DNA from: SB15 sp964557285
GTDB taxonomy: Bacteria > Chloroflexota > Anaerolineae > Aggregatilineales > J027
NCBI GenBank assembly: GCA_964557285.1
Contig: CAZKZS010000307.1
Coordinates: 1 to 6,248, forward strand
Direction: 5' to 3'
Length of the DNA stretch: 6,248 nt
The notes under the pieces are model-generated. The model saw only the letters and a program-made list of their open reading frames with translations, did not search any database and was not told the DNA's origin. Shown piece by piece: positions 1-6,248 of this stretch; the first letter of the stretch is position 1, and each line of letters opens with the position of its first letter. The position numbers and the translations under genes were made by a program.

Positions 1-575
1 GTTCCCCGCGCCAGTTCCACCACCAGCGAACCGGAAATCAAATTGATGTCCCCCGGGCCAAGCACCACCGTCGGATTCAAAATTACACAGTCTAAACCGC
101 GCTGAATCGCCCGATAGACTTCCGCTTCTGCTAAAAATTTGCTGTGACCGTAGGGGGAAAGGCGGGGGTCAATATTAAAATACGTGTCCTCATTGGCGGA
201 ACGCCCCCCACCCAGATAACCAACGGCGGCGGCGCTGCTGGTAAAAATAAACCGTTTTACGCCTGCCCGTTCCGCCGCCAGCAGCAGCGCCCGTGTGCCA
301 TCCACATTCGTTTTATAAATGTCGGCTTTGCTGCTGCGCCAGTATTCAGAAACCGCCGCCGTATGAATCACCCACTCCACACCCTTCATGTGGCGGGTCA
401 GTTCATCCACATCCCATAGACTGCCAATCGTGTGTTCTACGTCCAGCCCTTGCAGAGCATCTAATTTGCTGGTCGGACGCCGCAAAATTCGCACGGTGTG
501 GCCGTTTTCCAGCATGACCCGTGCCACATGCGACCCGACGAATCCGGTTGCTCCGGTGATAAAAACAGTTGTCAT
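1..575 (-). CDS. NAD(P)-dependent epimerase/dehydratase (extended SDR family), 3' part cut by window edge
   Basis: The first 191 residues are visible and the C-terminus lies beyond base 1. The protein opens with a Rossmann nucleotide-binding motif, TGATGFVGSH (residues 7-16). The usual extended-SDR landmarks follow: HTAA at 71-74, TSS at 112-114, and the catalytic YxxxK as YGHSK (Tyr142, Lys146) with Ser113 or Ser114 as the third catalytic residue. The NPTVVLGPGD segment (168-177) is typical of the dihydroflavonol-reductase/HpnA-like branch, and arginines at 29, 32 and 33 after strand 2 could favour NADP. Such enzymes oxidise, reduce or epimerise nucleotide sugars, sterol- or flavonoid-like substrates; the substrate cannot be read here. 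The start is ATG, 3 bp after the stop of the upstream response regulator, with no Shine-Dalgarno sequence visible, so translation probably depends on coupling. The family is certain, the substrate unknown. Confidence 0.93.
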   Translation of the reverse strand, partial: MTTVFITGATGFVGSHVARVMLENGHTVRILRRPTSKLDALQGLDVEHTIGSLWDVDELTRHMKGVEWVIHTAAVSEYWRSSKADIYKTNVDGTRALLLAAERAGVKRFIFTSSAAAVGYLGGGRSANEDTYFNIDPRLSPYGHSKFLAEAEVYRAIQRGLDCVILNPTVVLGPGDINLISGSLVVELARG

Positions 576-578
576 TTT

Positions 579-1310
579 TTAATGTCTGCCGCTTCGATCC
601 TGACTTAGTTTGTCGTTAATGGAAGTAATGGACAGCGCGGTAAATCGCATGAAAGCGCGTTCCTGCGGGCTGAGTTCTTTAGGATATTCCGTTTCGTCGT
701 TGGCTTCCAGGATACTGTAACCTTCTTTGATATAGGTGCGAATGGTATGCGGGCTTAAGCCCATCTCATCGGCGGCCAGTTCCGCGCTCATGCCCTCAAC
801 GACACATAACATAAGCGCCTGCCGCAACCGATCTGTGAGTTCCGGGTAGTCTCGTCCGTTGGGTAAAACAGCGGCATCGGGGAAAAGGTGGGCTGTGCGC
901 TGAGTTACAATAAAATTATAAGCTTGCGCCCAGACGACCATCCATGAAATTTGCAGGCTGACATCTTCTTTGAGGACGTACCCTTTTGCGCCGGCACGAC
1001 GCGCTGCCTTTGCAATTTCAATGTCCGGCGTGACCGTCATCACGATAATTTCAGGATTGCAAATTGCCATGAGGCGGGATACATGTGTGTGGGCTGCTTC
1101 CGGCGTAGGCAGAAGATGGGCATCCAGCAGAATCGCTTCCGGGTATTCGAGTTCTGGGAGTTCGGAGAGGGTATTGTAAGCCTGTTCCATGCTGGAAAGC
1201 ATGTGTTTAACACGGGTACGCCTGTCCCATGCCAGATAACTATTCATCGCATGGCGGGCGTAAAAATCGGACTCGATGAGCATGACGCGTAGGGTTTTAG
1301 AGTTCATCAT
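579..1310 (-). CDS. Response regulator, receiver plus LuxR-like HTH, atypical
   Basis: A 243-residue two-component-type regulator. Residues 7-125 form a CheY-like receiver: the phospho-acceptor is Asp63 in AILLDAH, the switch Thr is Thr92 and the conserved Lys is Lys114 in GYVLKED. The N-terminal acidic pair is unusual: the strand-1 motif reads LIESD, so the position of the second Mg-binding Asp seems to be Ser14 (with Glu13 before and Asp15 after). Residues about 158-206 form a LuxR/NarL-like helix-turn-helix (EGMSAELAADEMGLSPHTIR). A further 35 or so residues (about 208-243, starting KELSPQER) extend beyond the usual end. The start is the first of two ATG codons, preceded by AAAAGG with 9 nt spacing. 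No kinase is adjacent, so it is an orphan; it lies 76 bp after a glycosyltransferase gene and 3 bp before the epimerase. It is presumably a cytoplasmic transcription factor; its targets are unknown. Confidence 0.88.
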   Translation of the reverse strand: MMNSKTLRVMLIESDFYARHAMNSYLAWDRRTRVKHMLSSMEQAYNTLSELPELEYPEAILLDAHLLPTPEAAHTHVSRLMAICNPEIIVMTVTPDIEIAKAARRAGAKGYVLKEDVSLQISWMVVWAQAYNFIVTQRTAHLFPDAAVLPNGRDYPELTDRLRQALMLCVVEGMSAELAADEMGLSPHTIRTYIKEGYSILEANDETEYPKELSPQERAFMRFTALSITSINDKLSQDRSGRH

Positions 1311-1359
1311 GAGTCGCTACCTTTTATTAAAATGCAGACAGTGTAAATTTTGCTCCAAC

Positions 1360-1378
1360 GGCCTGTTTTCTACAAGCC
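1360..1378 (-). other. Short hairpin between glycosyltransferase and response regulator genes
   Basis: Just after the glycosyltransferase stop on the minus strand, a 7 bp stem (GGCTTGT / ACAGGCC, one G-T wobble) encloses a 5 nt AGAAA loop. No T tract follows, so it does not look like an intrinsic terminator. It could be a weak attenuator or an mRNA-stabilising hairpin separating expression of the two genes. The rest of this 76 bp spacer shows no promoter that I would defend. A stem this short can occur by chance. Confidence 0.25.
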
Positions 1379-1386
1379 CTACCGGA

Positions 1387-2361
1387 TTATTTCCAATCGG
1401 GCGGGTGATTTTGCAGCCGCCAGCGCCACCCCACTGGATACCCTATCATTTTGGCTATATCTCCCACGACCCGAATCCCCATCACCCAGAGGATGGCCTG
1501 TAGTTTGCCCTGCCAGCTTAACGCCCCCCATAACTCCGGCAGGCGGCGGTAGGGCTGCCGCAGATAAATTAAACCGCCAAGCAGGTAAAATAGGCCAAAG
1601 GTCAGATTCACCTTTTTCATCAGCCCTGCTAAGATTGGACTCAACAGCAGGTAGGTTGCGTAGCGGGCAGCATGACGTTTGCGCCATAAATCGGCTTTGC
1701 CATCGCCGCGTGCATACAGGTAATACTGCTTAAAAAAAGCGGACAGAGAAGTACGTGGTTTAAAATAGACGACGGCATCTGGCACAAAGGTAAAACTGCC
1801 TATCTGTGATTGGAGGCGGAAGTCAAAAATCAGGTCTTCGCAGTAATCCAGCCATTCAGGGTAGCCGCCCACAGCTTGCCAGATGGATTTTCGGAAAGCG
1901 ACGCTGCGGCTGGAAGGTAAAAATGTGGCCGGATCAATCTCGCGCATCTGGGGCAGCACAGTAGCGCTCATGGCGACTTCAAACGGAATCGTCGGGTCGG
2001 GGTCGGGCAAAAAAAATCCTGCCACTGCCTGAATTTCTGGATCATGACAAAAAGGGGCGGTCAGGCGTTCAAACCAGTCGGGACTCAGCCGTACCCCTGC
2101 ATCTGTGCCGACTATAACATCCCCTCTGGCGGCCTGAATCGCCAGATTGCGCCCCCGGCTGATATTACAGCCGGATTCCTGTAACAGTCGGATAGGCAGG
2201 CTGGACTGGTAACTTTGGATGATAGCACAGGTGTTATCACGGCTGCCACCATCGACAATAACGATTTCATCTGGCAAGCGGGTTTGTGCCAGCAGGGAGT
2301 CTAACAGCCCGTGAATTGATGATTCTTCGTTATAGACGGTGAGGATTAAGGAAAAGAACAT
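1387..2361 (-). CDS. Family 2 glycosyltransferase (GT-A fold) with membrane-associated C-terminus
   Basis: 324 residues, complete. The N-terminus is a classical GT2 start (LILTVYNEE, residues 5-13), followed by IVDGGSRDNT with the nucleotide-binding Asp37. The metal-binding DxD-like site is TDAG at 86-89 (Asp87). The acceptor-side acidic motif is CEDLIFD (174-180), with Glu175/Asp176 as candidate catalytic base region, and YLYARGDG follows at 214-221. Residues about 237-268 and 288-309 are hydrophobic with basic flanks, suggesting one or two membrane-associated helices, as in GT2 enzymes acting on lipid-linked sugars. It would transfer a sugar from a nucleotide donor to an unknown acceptor at the cytoplasmic membrane face. 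ATG is the only start that leaves strand 1 intact, yet there is no clear Shine-Dalgarno upstream; a TATACA hexamer about 12 nt upstream raises the possibility of a near-leaderless message. It heads the minus-strand run with the response regulator and epimerase. Confidence 0.92.
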   Translation of the reverse strand: MFFSLILTVYNEESSIHGLLDSLLAQTRLPDEIVIVDGGSRDNTCAIIQSYQSSLPIRLLQESGCNISRGRNLAIQAARGDVIVGTDAGVRLSPDWFERLTAPFCHDPEIQAVAGFFLPDPDPTIPFEVAMSATVLPQMREIDPATFLPSSRSVAFRKSIWQAVGGYPEWLDYCEDLIFDFRLQSQIGSFTFVPDAVVYFKPRTSLSAFFKQYYLYARGDGKADLWRKRHAARYATYLLLSPILAGLMKKVNLTFGLFYLLGGLIYLRQPYRRLPELWGALSWQGKLQAILWVMGIRVVGDIAKMIGYPVGWRWRLQNHPPDWK

Positions 2362-2399
2362 TTTACTGATTCTGTATAGCTTACCAAATAGCCTAAGAG

Positions 2400-2405
2400 T
2401 ACAAT
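2400..2405 (+). promoter_or_regulatory. Candidate -10 element for the AAA ATPase gene
   Basis: TACAAT matches the sigma-70 -10 consensus at five of six positions and would give a leader of about 45 nt before the ATPase start. No good -35 hexamer stands 16-18 bp upstream, so the call is weak. The same heptamer GTACAAT recurs in the other divergent spacer of the window. Confidence 0.25.
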
Positions 2406-2440
2406 GGACTCAGAGTTGCAACCAGCCTGAAATTTTAACC

Positions 2441-2448
2441 AAGAAGGA
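2441..2448 (+). promoter_or_regulatory. Shine-Dalgarno site of the AAA ATPase gene
   Basis: AAGAAGGA lies 8 nt before the ATG at 2457. This is good spacing and supports that start over the in-frame ATG four codons further on. Confidence 0.7.
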
Positions 2449-2456
2449 CTGAGTGT

Positions 2457-3764
2457 ATGAAATGGACAATGCGCTACGAAACCCTGACACGTTGGGCGAC
2501 AGAAGAATGGGAAAAGCGCTATCCCGATACGCCCTATCAAGTGCTGTGGGCTTCGGATTCCTGCGGGAATCGGCTCGCCCATCGGCGCATTCGTCCAGGC
2601 CGAACGATGAAGGGCAATGCAAAATACGTCAAACTGCTTCCGGTAGACTGCCCTGAAATCGTACAAATCAGCGAATATGTCATCCCCCGTACCAAACCCA
2701 TGTTAGGGGAAAGTGTCGGCGCGTATTCCTTCCAGTTTCAGAAAGGCAGCCAGCAGTTTGAAGTGTTGTACGCGGCCACCTATTACCGCGACGACGACCC
2801 AAACATTATTGCGATTGCGATTGTGCCAGAAGCGCATCTAGAAACGTGGGTGGCATTTGAGCAGCTTTGTAACGAAGTTGTTCGCCGCCCCAGCCGTCGG
2901 CAGGATGTCTATATTATCGGCGGTACAAACACCCACTTTAAACCCAATGTCGATTGGGAAGATGTAGTGCTGCACGAAGAACTGAAAGAAGATTTGCGGC
3001 TGGATATGGAGTCCTTCTTTAAAAATGGTGTGCCGATTTACAAAGAACTGAATCTTGCCCCTTTCCGTAAACTGCTGCTGGTTGGTCCGCCCGGAACGGG
3101 AAAAACGATGCTGTGTGCGGCAATGGCGAATCTTGCCCTCAAAAAACGGCGGGTAGTGGTCTATGTTTCCGGTGCAGATGAGGACGGGGCTTCCTTTCAC
3201 AAGATTCACCATGCGCTGAATGTGGTCGCCAATGCAGGCTATCCAGTGCTGCTGATTGTGGAAGAAATTGATGTTTATCTGCGGAAAGAGGATAAAGCCC
3301 GCATTTTAAATGTGCTGGACGGGCTGGAATCGCCGAACAATCCCAAAGGGGCGCTGCTGCTGGCGACGACCAACTACCCGGAAGTCATCGACGAGCGTAT
3401 TTCCAAACGTCCGGGGCGCTTAGACCGTATTTTTGTGATTCCGCCGATTGAGGATAAAGAACTGGCCGAAGCCATGCTTCAGCGTTATATGGGCCCGCAG
3501 TGGCAGCAGGATCATGCTGAAGTCGTACCGCGTTTGATTGACCAGACGGGTGCTTTTGTGCGCGAAGTGGCGCTTCATGCCCGGATGCTGGCGGCACATA
3601 ACCAGAAAACCGTCGTCACCCGGGAAATGCTCGATCAGTCGGTAGATGCGCTGTCAAATCAGCTTTCGGCGGGTGACGACCTGATGCCGCGCCGCAAAGT
3701 GGGTTTTTCCACCAAGCGGAAAAATGGTCACGCGGGCTTAGTGCCTTTGGAAGAAACCAGCTAA
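2457..3764 (+). CDS. AAA-type ATPase with uncharacterised N-terminal domain
   Basis: 435 residues, complete, cytoplasmic (no signal peptide or membrane segment). The first 165 or so residues form a domain I do not recognise, rich in aromatic and charged residues. A linker (about 166-203) leads into the AAA module. The Walker A motif is GPPGTGKT (210-217, Lys216). Walker B reads LLIVEEID (265-272), with Glu269 where Asp is usual and Glu270 as the presumed catalytic glutamate. Sensor 1 is Asn306 in ATTN. The second region of homology, SKRPGRLDR (316-324), supplies arginine-finger candidates Arg318 and Arg321. A helical lid spans about 335-400 and a basic tail (PRRK, STKRK) lies at 411-422. These features indicate an oligomeric classical-AAA remodelling ATPase; the nearest flavour I can name is the BCS1/Cdc48-like group. 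It stands alone, divergent from the glycosyltransferase and ending at a strong terminator, so neighbours give no clue to its client. Confidence 0.9.
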   Translation: MKWTMRYETLTRWATEEWEKRYPDTPYQVLWASDSCGNRLAHRRIRPGRTMKGNAKYVKLLPVDCPEIVQISEYVIPRTKPMLGESVGAYSFQFQKGSQQFEVLYAATYYRDDDPNIIAIAIVPEAHLETWVAFEQLCNEVVRRPSRRQDVYIIGGTNTHFKPNVDWEDVVLHEELKEDLRLDMESFFKNGVPIYKELNLAPFRKLLLVGPPGTGKTMLCAAMANLALKKRRVVVYVSGADEDGASFHKIHHALNVVANAGYPVLLIVEEIDVYLRKEDKARILNVLDGLESPNNPKGALLLATTNYPEVIDERISKRPGRLDRIFVIPPIEDKELAEAMLQRYMGPQWQQDHAEVVPRLIDQTGAFVREVALHARMLAAHNQKTVVTREMLDQSVDALSNQLSAGDDLMPRRKVGFSTKRKNGHAGLVPLEETS

Positions 3765-3768
3765 CTGG

Positions 3769-3802
3769 AAAAACTTCCACTGGTGAAAGTGGAAGTTTTT
3801 TT
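3769..3802. terminator. Bidirectional intrinsic terminator
   Basis: A 12 bp perfect stem (AAAAACTTCCAC at 3769-3780, GTGGAAGTTTTT at 3789-3800) encloses an 8 nt loop, with one further possible T-A pair inside. On the plus strand it is followed by seven T residues (3796-3802) just after the ATPase gene. On the minus strand the five A's of the left arm provide a T tract after the response regulator. The T run reaches into the regulator's stop codon (3801-3803), so one compact element ends both convergent genes. Confidence 0.9.
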
Positions 3803-4469
3803 ATTCCTCCTCCGGTGGCGCGTATCGGTCGATATGATTCTTCACGGCTAACACCGCCGCTTCTGCCCGATTCGACACGCCCAACTTACTCAGGATATTT
3901 CCTACGTAATTTCGTACCGTGCCTTCCCCCAGATACAGCTTCTGAGCGATTTCACGGTTGGTCTGGCCTTCAACCATCAGCGCCAGAATTCGCATTTCCT
4001 GAGGGGTTAATTCGGAAAAAACAGAAGCCTCTTTGACTTCTGCTGCCTGCCGCACATCATCTAGCAGCACTTTGGTCATGGCCGGATCAACGACTGCTTC
4101 ACCCTGAGAAACCGCACGAATATCCTCAATCAGTTTTTTATTACCTACCCGCTTTAGTACGTAGCCCACTGCTCCGGCACGTACCGCCTCCCTTACCAGC
4201 TCATCCTCTGCGTAAGAAGTCAGCATGATGATTTTTGTTTGAGGCAGTTCTTTCATGATATGCTCACACGCCTCAATGCCAGACATGCCTCCTGGCAGGC
4301 GAATATCCATGACCACGACATCCGGTGTGTGCGTTTTGGCCTGCCGTATTGCGTCCGCGCCATTTTCGGCTTCACCAACTACCACAAAATCACCTTCATT
4401 TTCCAGGAGCGCCTTTAAGCCGGCTCTTACCACTGCATGGTCGTCAACCAGAACAATACGTACAGTCAC
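3801..4469 (-). CDS. NarL/FixJ-family response regulator (receiver + LuxR HTH)
   Basis: 222 residues, complete. The receiver (about 1-120) has all expected residues: acidic pair Asp9-Asp10, phospho-acceptor Asp55 in VVMDIRLPG, Thr84 in IIMLTSY and Lys106 in GYVLKR. The LuxR-type DNA-binding domain spans about 153-215, with LTPQEMRILALMVEGQTNREIA, the recognition helix around GEGTVRNYVGNILSKLGV, and a short acidic end. The length and layout are normal for NarL/LiaR/DevR-type regulators. The start is GTG, giving MTVRIVLVDD, preceded by AGGAG (4476-4480) with 6 nt spacing. It is divergent from the GAF histidine kinase across 73 bp and is very probably that kinase's cognate regulator, acting as a DNA-binding dimer when phosphorylated. 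It ends directly against the bidirectional terminator. Confidence 0.95.
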   Translation of the reverse strand: MTVRIVLVDDHAVVRAGLKALLENEGDFVVVGEAENGADAIRQAKTHTPDVVVMDIRLPGGMSGIEACEHIMKELPQTKIIMLTSYAEDELVREAVRAGAVGYVLKRVGNKKLIEDIRAVSQGEAVVDPAMTKVLLDDVRQAAEVKEASVFSELTPQEMRILALMVEGQTNREIAQKLYLGEGTVRNYVGNILSKLGVSNRAEAAVLAVKNHIDRYAPPEEE

Positions 4470-4485
4470 ACACCACTCCTATTAT

Positions 4486-4512
4486 TTTTGAGACATTGTA
4501 CAATTATCAAAA
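4486..4512. promoter_or_regulatory. Dyad with 10 bp palindromic core, candidate operator of the two-component pair
   Basis: The core ATTGTACAAT (4495-4504) is a perfect palindrome. It is flanked by outer arms TTTTGA (4486-4491) and TCAAAA (4507-4512), with spacers of 3 and 2 nt. The dyad sits between the divergent regulator and kinase genes, close to the likely start of the regulator message and upstream of the kinase. NarL-family dimers bind such inverted repeats, so autoregulation is plausible. It is inferred from symmetry and position only, in AT-rich DNA. Confidence 0.45.
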
Positions 4513-4524
4513 TGAAATTATAGC
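4496..4524 (+). promoter_or_regulatory. Weak candidate promoter of the sensor kinase gene
   Basis: TTGTAC (4496-4501) and TATAGC (4519-4524) are separated by 17 bp, matching the sigma-70 hexamers at three and four of six positions. Transcription from it would begin about 12 nt before the GTG start, leaving little leader, so it may not be the true promoter. It overlaps the palindromic core. Confidence 0.25.
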
Positions 4525-4525
4525 A
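4517..4525 (-). promoter_or_regulatory. Extended -10 promoter of the response regulator gene
   Basis: On the minus strand TGCTATAAT combines a perfect TATAAT hexamer with the TGn extension, which can dispense with a -35 box (none is obvious). The expected start near 4510 gives a leader of about 40 nt to the GTG codon and places the palindromic dyad at the very start of the transcript. Confidence 0.55.
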
Positions 4526-4542
4526 TCGGAGTTTGAGATACG

Positions 4543-5690
4543 GTGAGTGCTTCCGAATCAGAAATGCTAACTGCCCTCCATGAAGAAACCCTGGCGATTG
4601 CTGACGGCATCAGCCTGCCCCGCACCTTACAGCGAATCGCGGATACGGCACGGGTTATTGTAAAAACCAAATTTGCCGCGCTGGGCGTTCTGGAAGCGGA
4701 AGAAGGAAAATATATTCTCAAACAATTTATTACCTCCGGTCTGCCAGTAAATGCAGTCCGTAAAATTGCCCACGAACCCGTTGGGCGCGGCCTGCTGGGA
4801 GATATTTTCACCAGCGACAGACCAATTAATATACCCGACATTAAAAAAGACCCGCGTGCCACCGGATTTGTCAGTGGGCATCCCCACATGACCACTTTTT
4901 TAGGCGTGCCTATTCAATATCGGGGCAGGCAGTTAGGGAATTTATATCTCTGTGACCGACTGGATGGGCAGCCGTTTGATGAAAACGACGAACGTATGGT
5001 TTCGCTCCTGGCTTCCCATGCCGCCATCGCTGTTGAAAATGCCCGCCTGCATGAGGAACTACAAACCATTGCCCTTCGCAGTGAACGGGATCGAATTGGG
5101 ATGGAACTGCACGACGGCGTAATTCAGTCCATTTATGCGGTAGGCATGAAACTGGAAATTCTGCGGATTCATTTTGAGTTCTCGCCGGAGCAGGAACGCC
5201 AGTATCAGAGTATTCTCGCGGGGCTGAATCAGATTATTGAGGATATTCGCTCGTACATTCGGAACGTACTTTCCGCCCGCGACGAACAAACGACCCTCAA
5301 GCAGCGCATTGAAACGCTGGTTGCCCATTTTCAGGATTTTTCCGGTGTCCCTGTCAATCTGACGGTTGGGGACGAACTGCCGCTTTTGACCGATTTTCAA
5401 CGGCACAATATGATGCAAATTCTGCGTGAAGCGCTGGCAAACGTGGCGAAACATGCCCACGCCACAAAAGTTGATTTACACGTCACCGAAAAAGATAAAG
5501 AAATATGGATGGTGGTCGCCGACAACGGAACAGGCTTTGACCCTGGCATCATCGACGACGAACGCAGCCAGTTCGGGTTACGCAATATGGAACAGCGTGC
5601 CAGACGAATTAACAGCCGCCTGCAAATTAAAAGTCAGCCCGAAGTCGGCACAACGGTGATTCTGCAAATCCCCACAACCCTTGGCTTCAG

Positions 5691-5694
<4 letters not shown>
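4543..5694 (+). CDS. Cytoplasmic GAF-domain sensor histidine kinase (HisKA_3/HATPase), possible haem GAF
   Basis: 383 residues with no membrane segment. A single GAF domain spans about 26-168. It contains GRGLLGDIF (81-89), SGHPHMTTFLGVP (111-123) and GNLYLCDRLDGQPFDENDE (132-150), closely resembling the GAF-A of mycobacterial DosS/DosT; His113 and Tyr135 fall where I recall the proximal haem His and distal Tyr of DosS. A helical linker leads to the HisKA_3 phosphorylation site ERDRIGMELHDGVIQ (181-195, His190). The HATPase domain has REALANVAKHA (295-305, Asn300), DNGTGF (327-332) and GLRNMEQRA (345-353). It would autophosphorylate His190 and pass phosphate to the divergent NarL-type regulator. 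The start is GTG, with GGAG 11 nt upstream, rather long spacing; ATG at 4564 is the alternative. The stop overlaps that of the convergent ABC gene by 4 bp. Family and domains are secure; haem binding is inferred. Confidence 0.95.

Positions 5695-6248
<554 letters not shown>

Noticed and set aside
144..582. Several plus-strand open frames opposite the epimerase gene
   Set aside because: The minus strand encodes an unambiguous SDR protein here; the opposite frames are low-complexity, Arg/Pro/Cys-rich shadows.
1311..1386. Possible internal promoter for the response regulator (TTTAAT near the start, TTGGAG upstream)
   Set aside because: The hexamers are 21 bp apart and the start would fall on the ribosome binding site; not supportable.
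2408..2454. Inverted repeat ACTCAG (2408-2413) / CTGAGT (2449-2454) around the ATPase leader and Shine-Dalgarno
   Set aside because: Only 6 bp per arm with a 35 nt loop and no extension on either side; expected by chance in a spacer of this size.
2346..2666. Open frame of 106 codons on the minus strand overlapping the start of the ATPase gene and the divergent spacer
   Set aside because: Its protein shows no motif or family likeness, it overlaps a well-supported gene on the other strand and has no ribosome binding site; a shadow frame.

Overview
The window is a gene-dense bacterial chromosome segment with seven protein genes and almost no spare DNA. I see no tRNA, rRNA, CRISPR array, insertion sequence or phage gene. 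Base composition looks near-balanced and even throughout, with no island of odd codon use. The mix of genes (a GT2 glycosyltransferase with membrane-associated tail, NarL-type regulators, a GAF-HisKA_3 soluble kinase, a stand-alone AAA ATPase) is reminiscent of Chloroflexota, perhaps Anaerolineae. That placement is an impression from protein style, not a demonstrated assignment.

Left part (1-2361), all on the minus strand, read right to left: a GT2-type glycosyltransferase, then after 76 bp an atypical response regulator, then after only 3 bp an extended-SDR NAD(P)-dependent epimerase/reductase that runs off the left edge. This looks like one transcription unit, possibly for glycan, polyketide-like or isoprenoid-linked sugar chemistry. 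The regulator and epimerase are probably translationally coupled.

Centre (2457-3800): a single plus-strand AAA-type ATPase with an unrecognised N-terminal domain of about 165 residues, divergent from the glycosyltransferase. It ends at a strong bidirectional terminator that serves the convergent gene as well.

Right-centre (3801-5694): a divergent two-component pair. A NarL/LuxR-family response regulator (minus) and a cytoplasmic GAF-HisKA_3-HATPase sensor kinase (plus) share a 73 bp intergenic region. That region holds an extended -10 promoter and a dyad with a perfect 10 bp palindrome at its core. The kinase GAF domain carries residues resembling the haem-binding GAF of the mycobacterial DosS/DosT oxygen/CO/NO sensors. 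A gas- or redox-responsive two-component system is the most interesting hypothesis here.

Right edge (5691-6248): the C-terminal part of an ABC transporter ATPase of the polar amino acid (GlnQ/HisP) type, convergent with the kinase and sharing 4 bp of overlapping stop codons. Its Walker A lies outside the window.

The window does not show an obvious new multi-gene system. The points worth following are the candidate haem GAF kinase, the altered acidic pocket and extra tail of the first regulator, and the AAA ATPase of unknown role.
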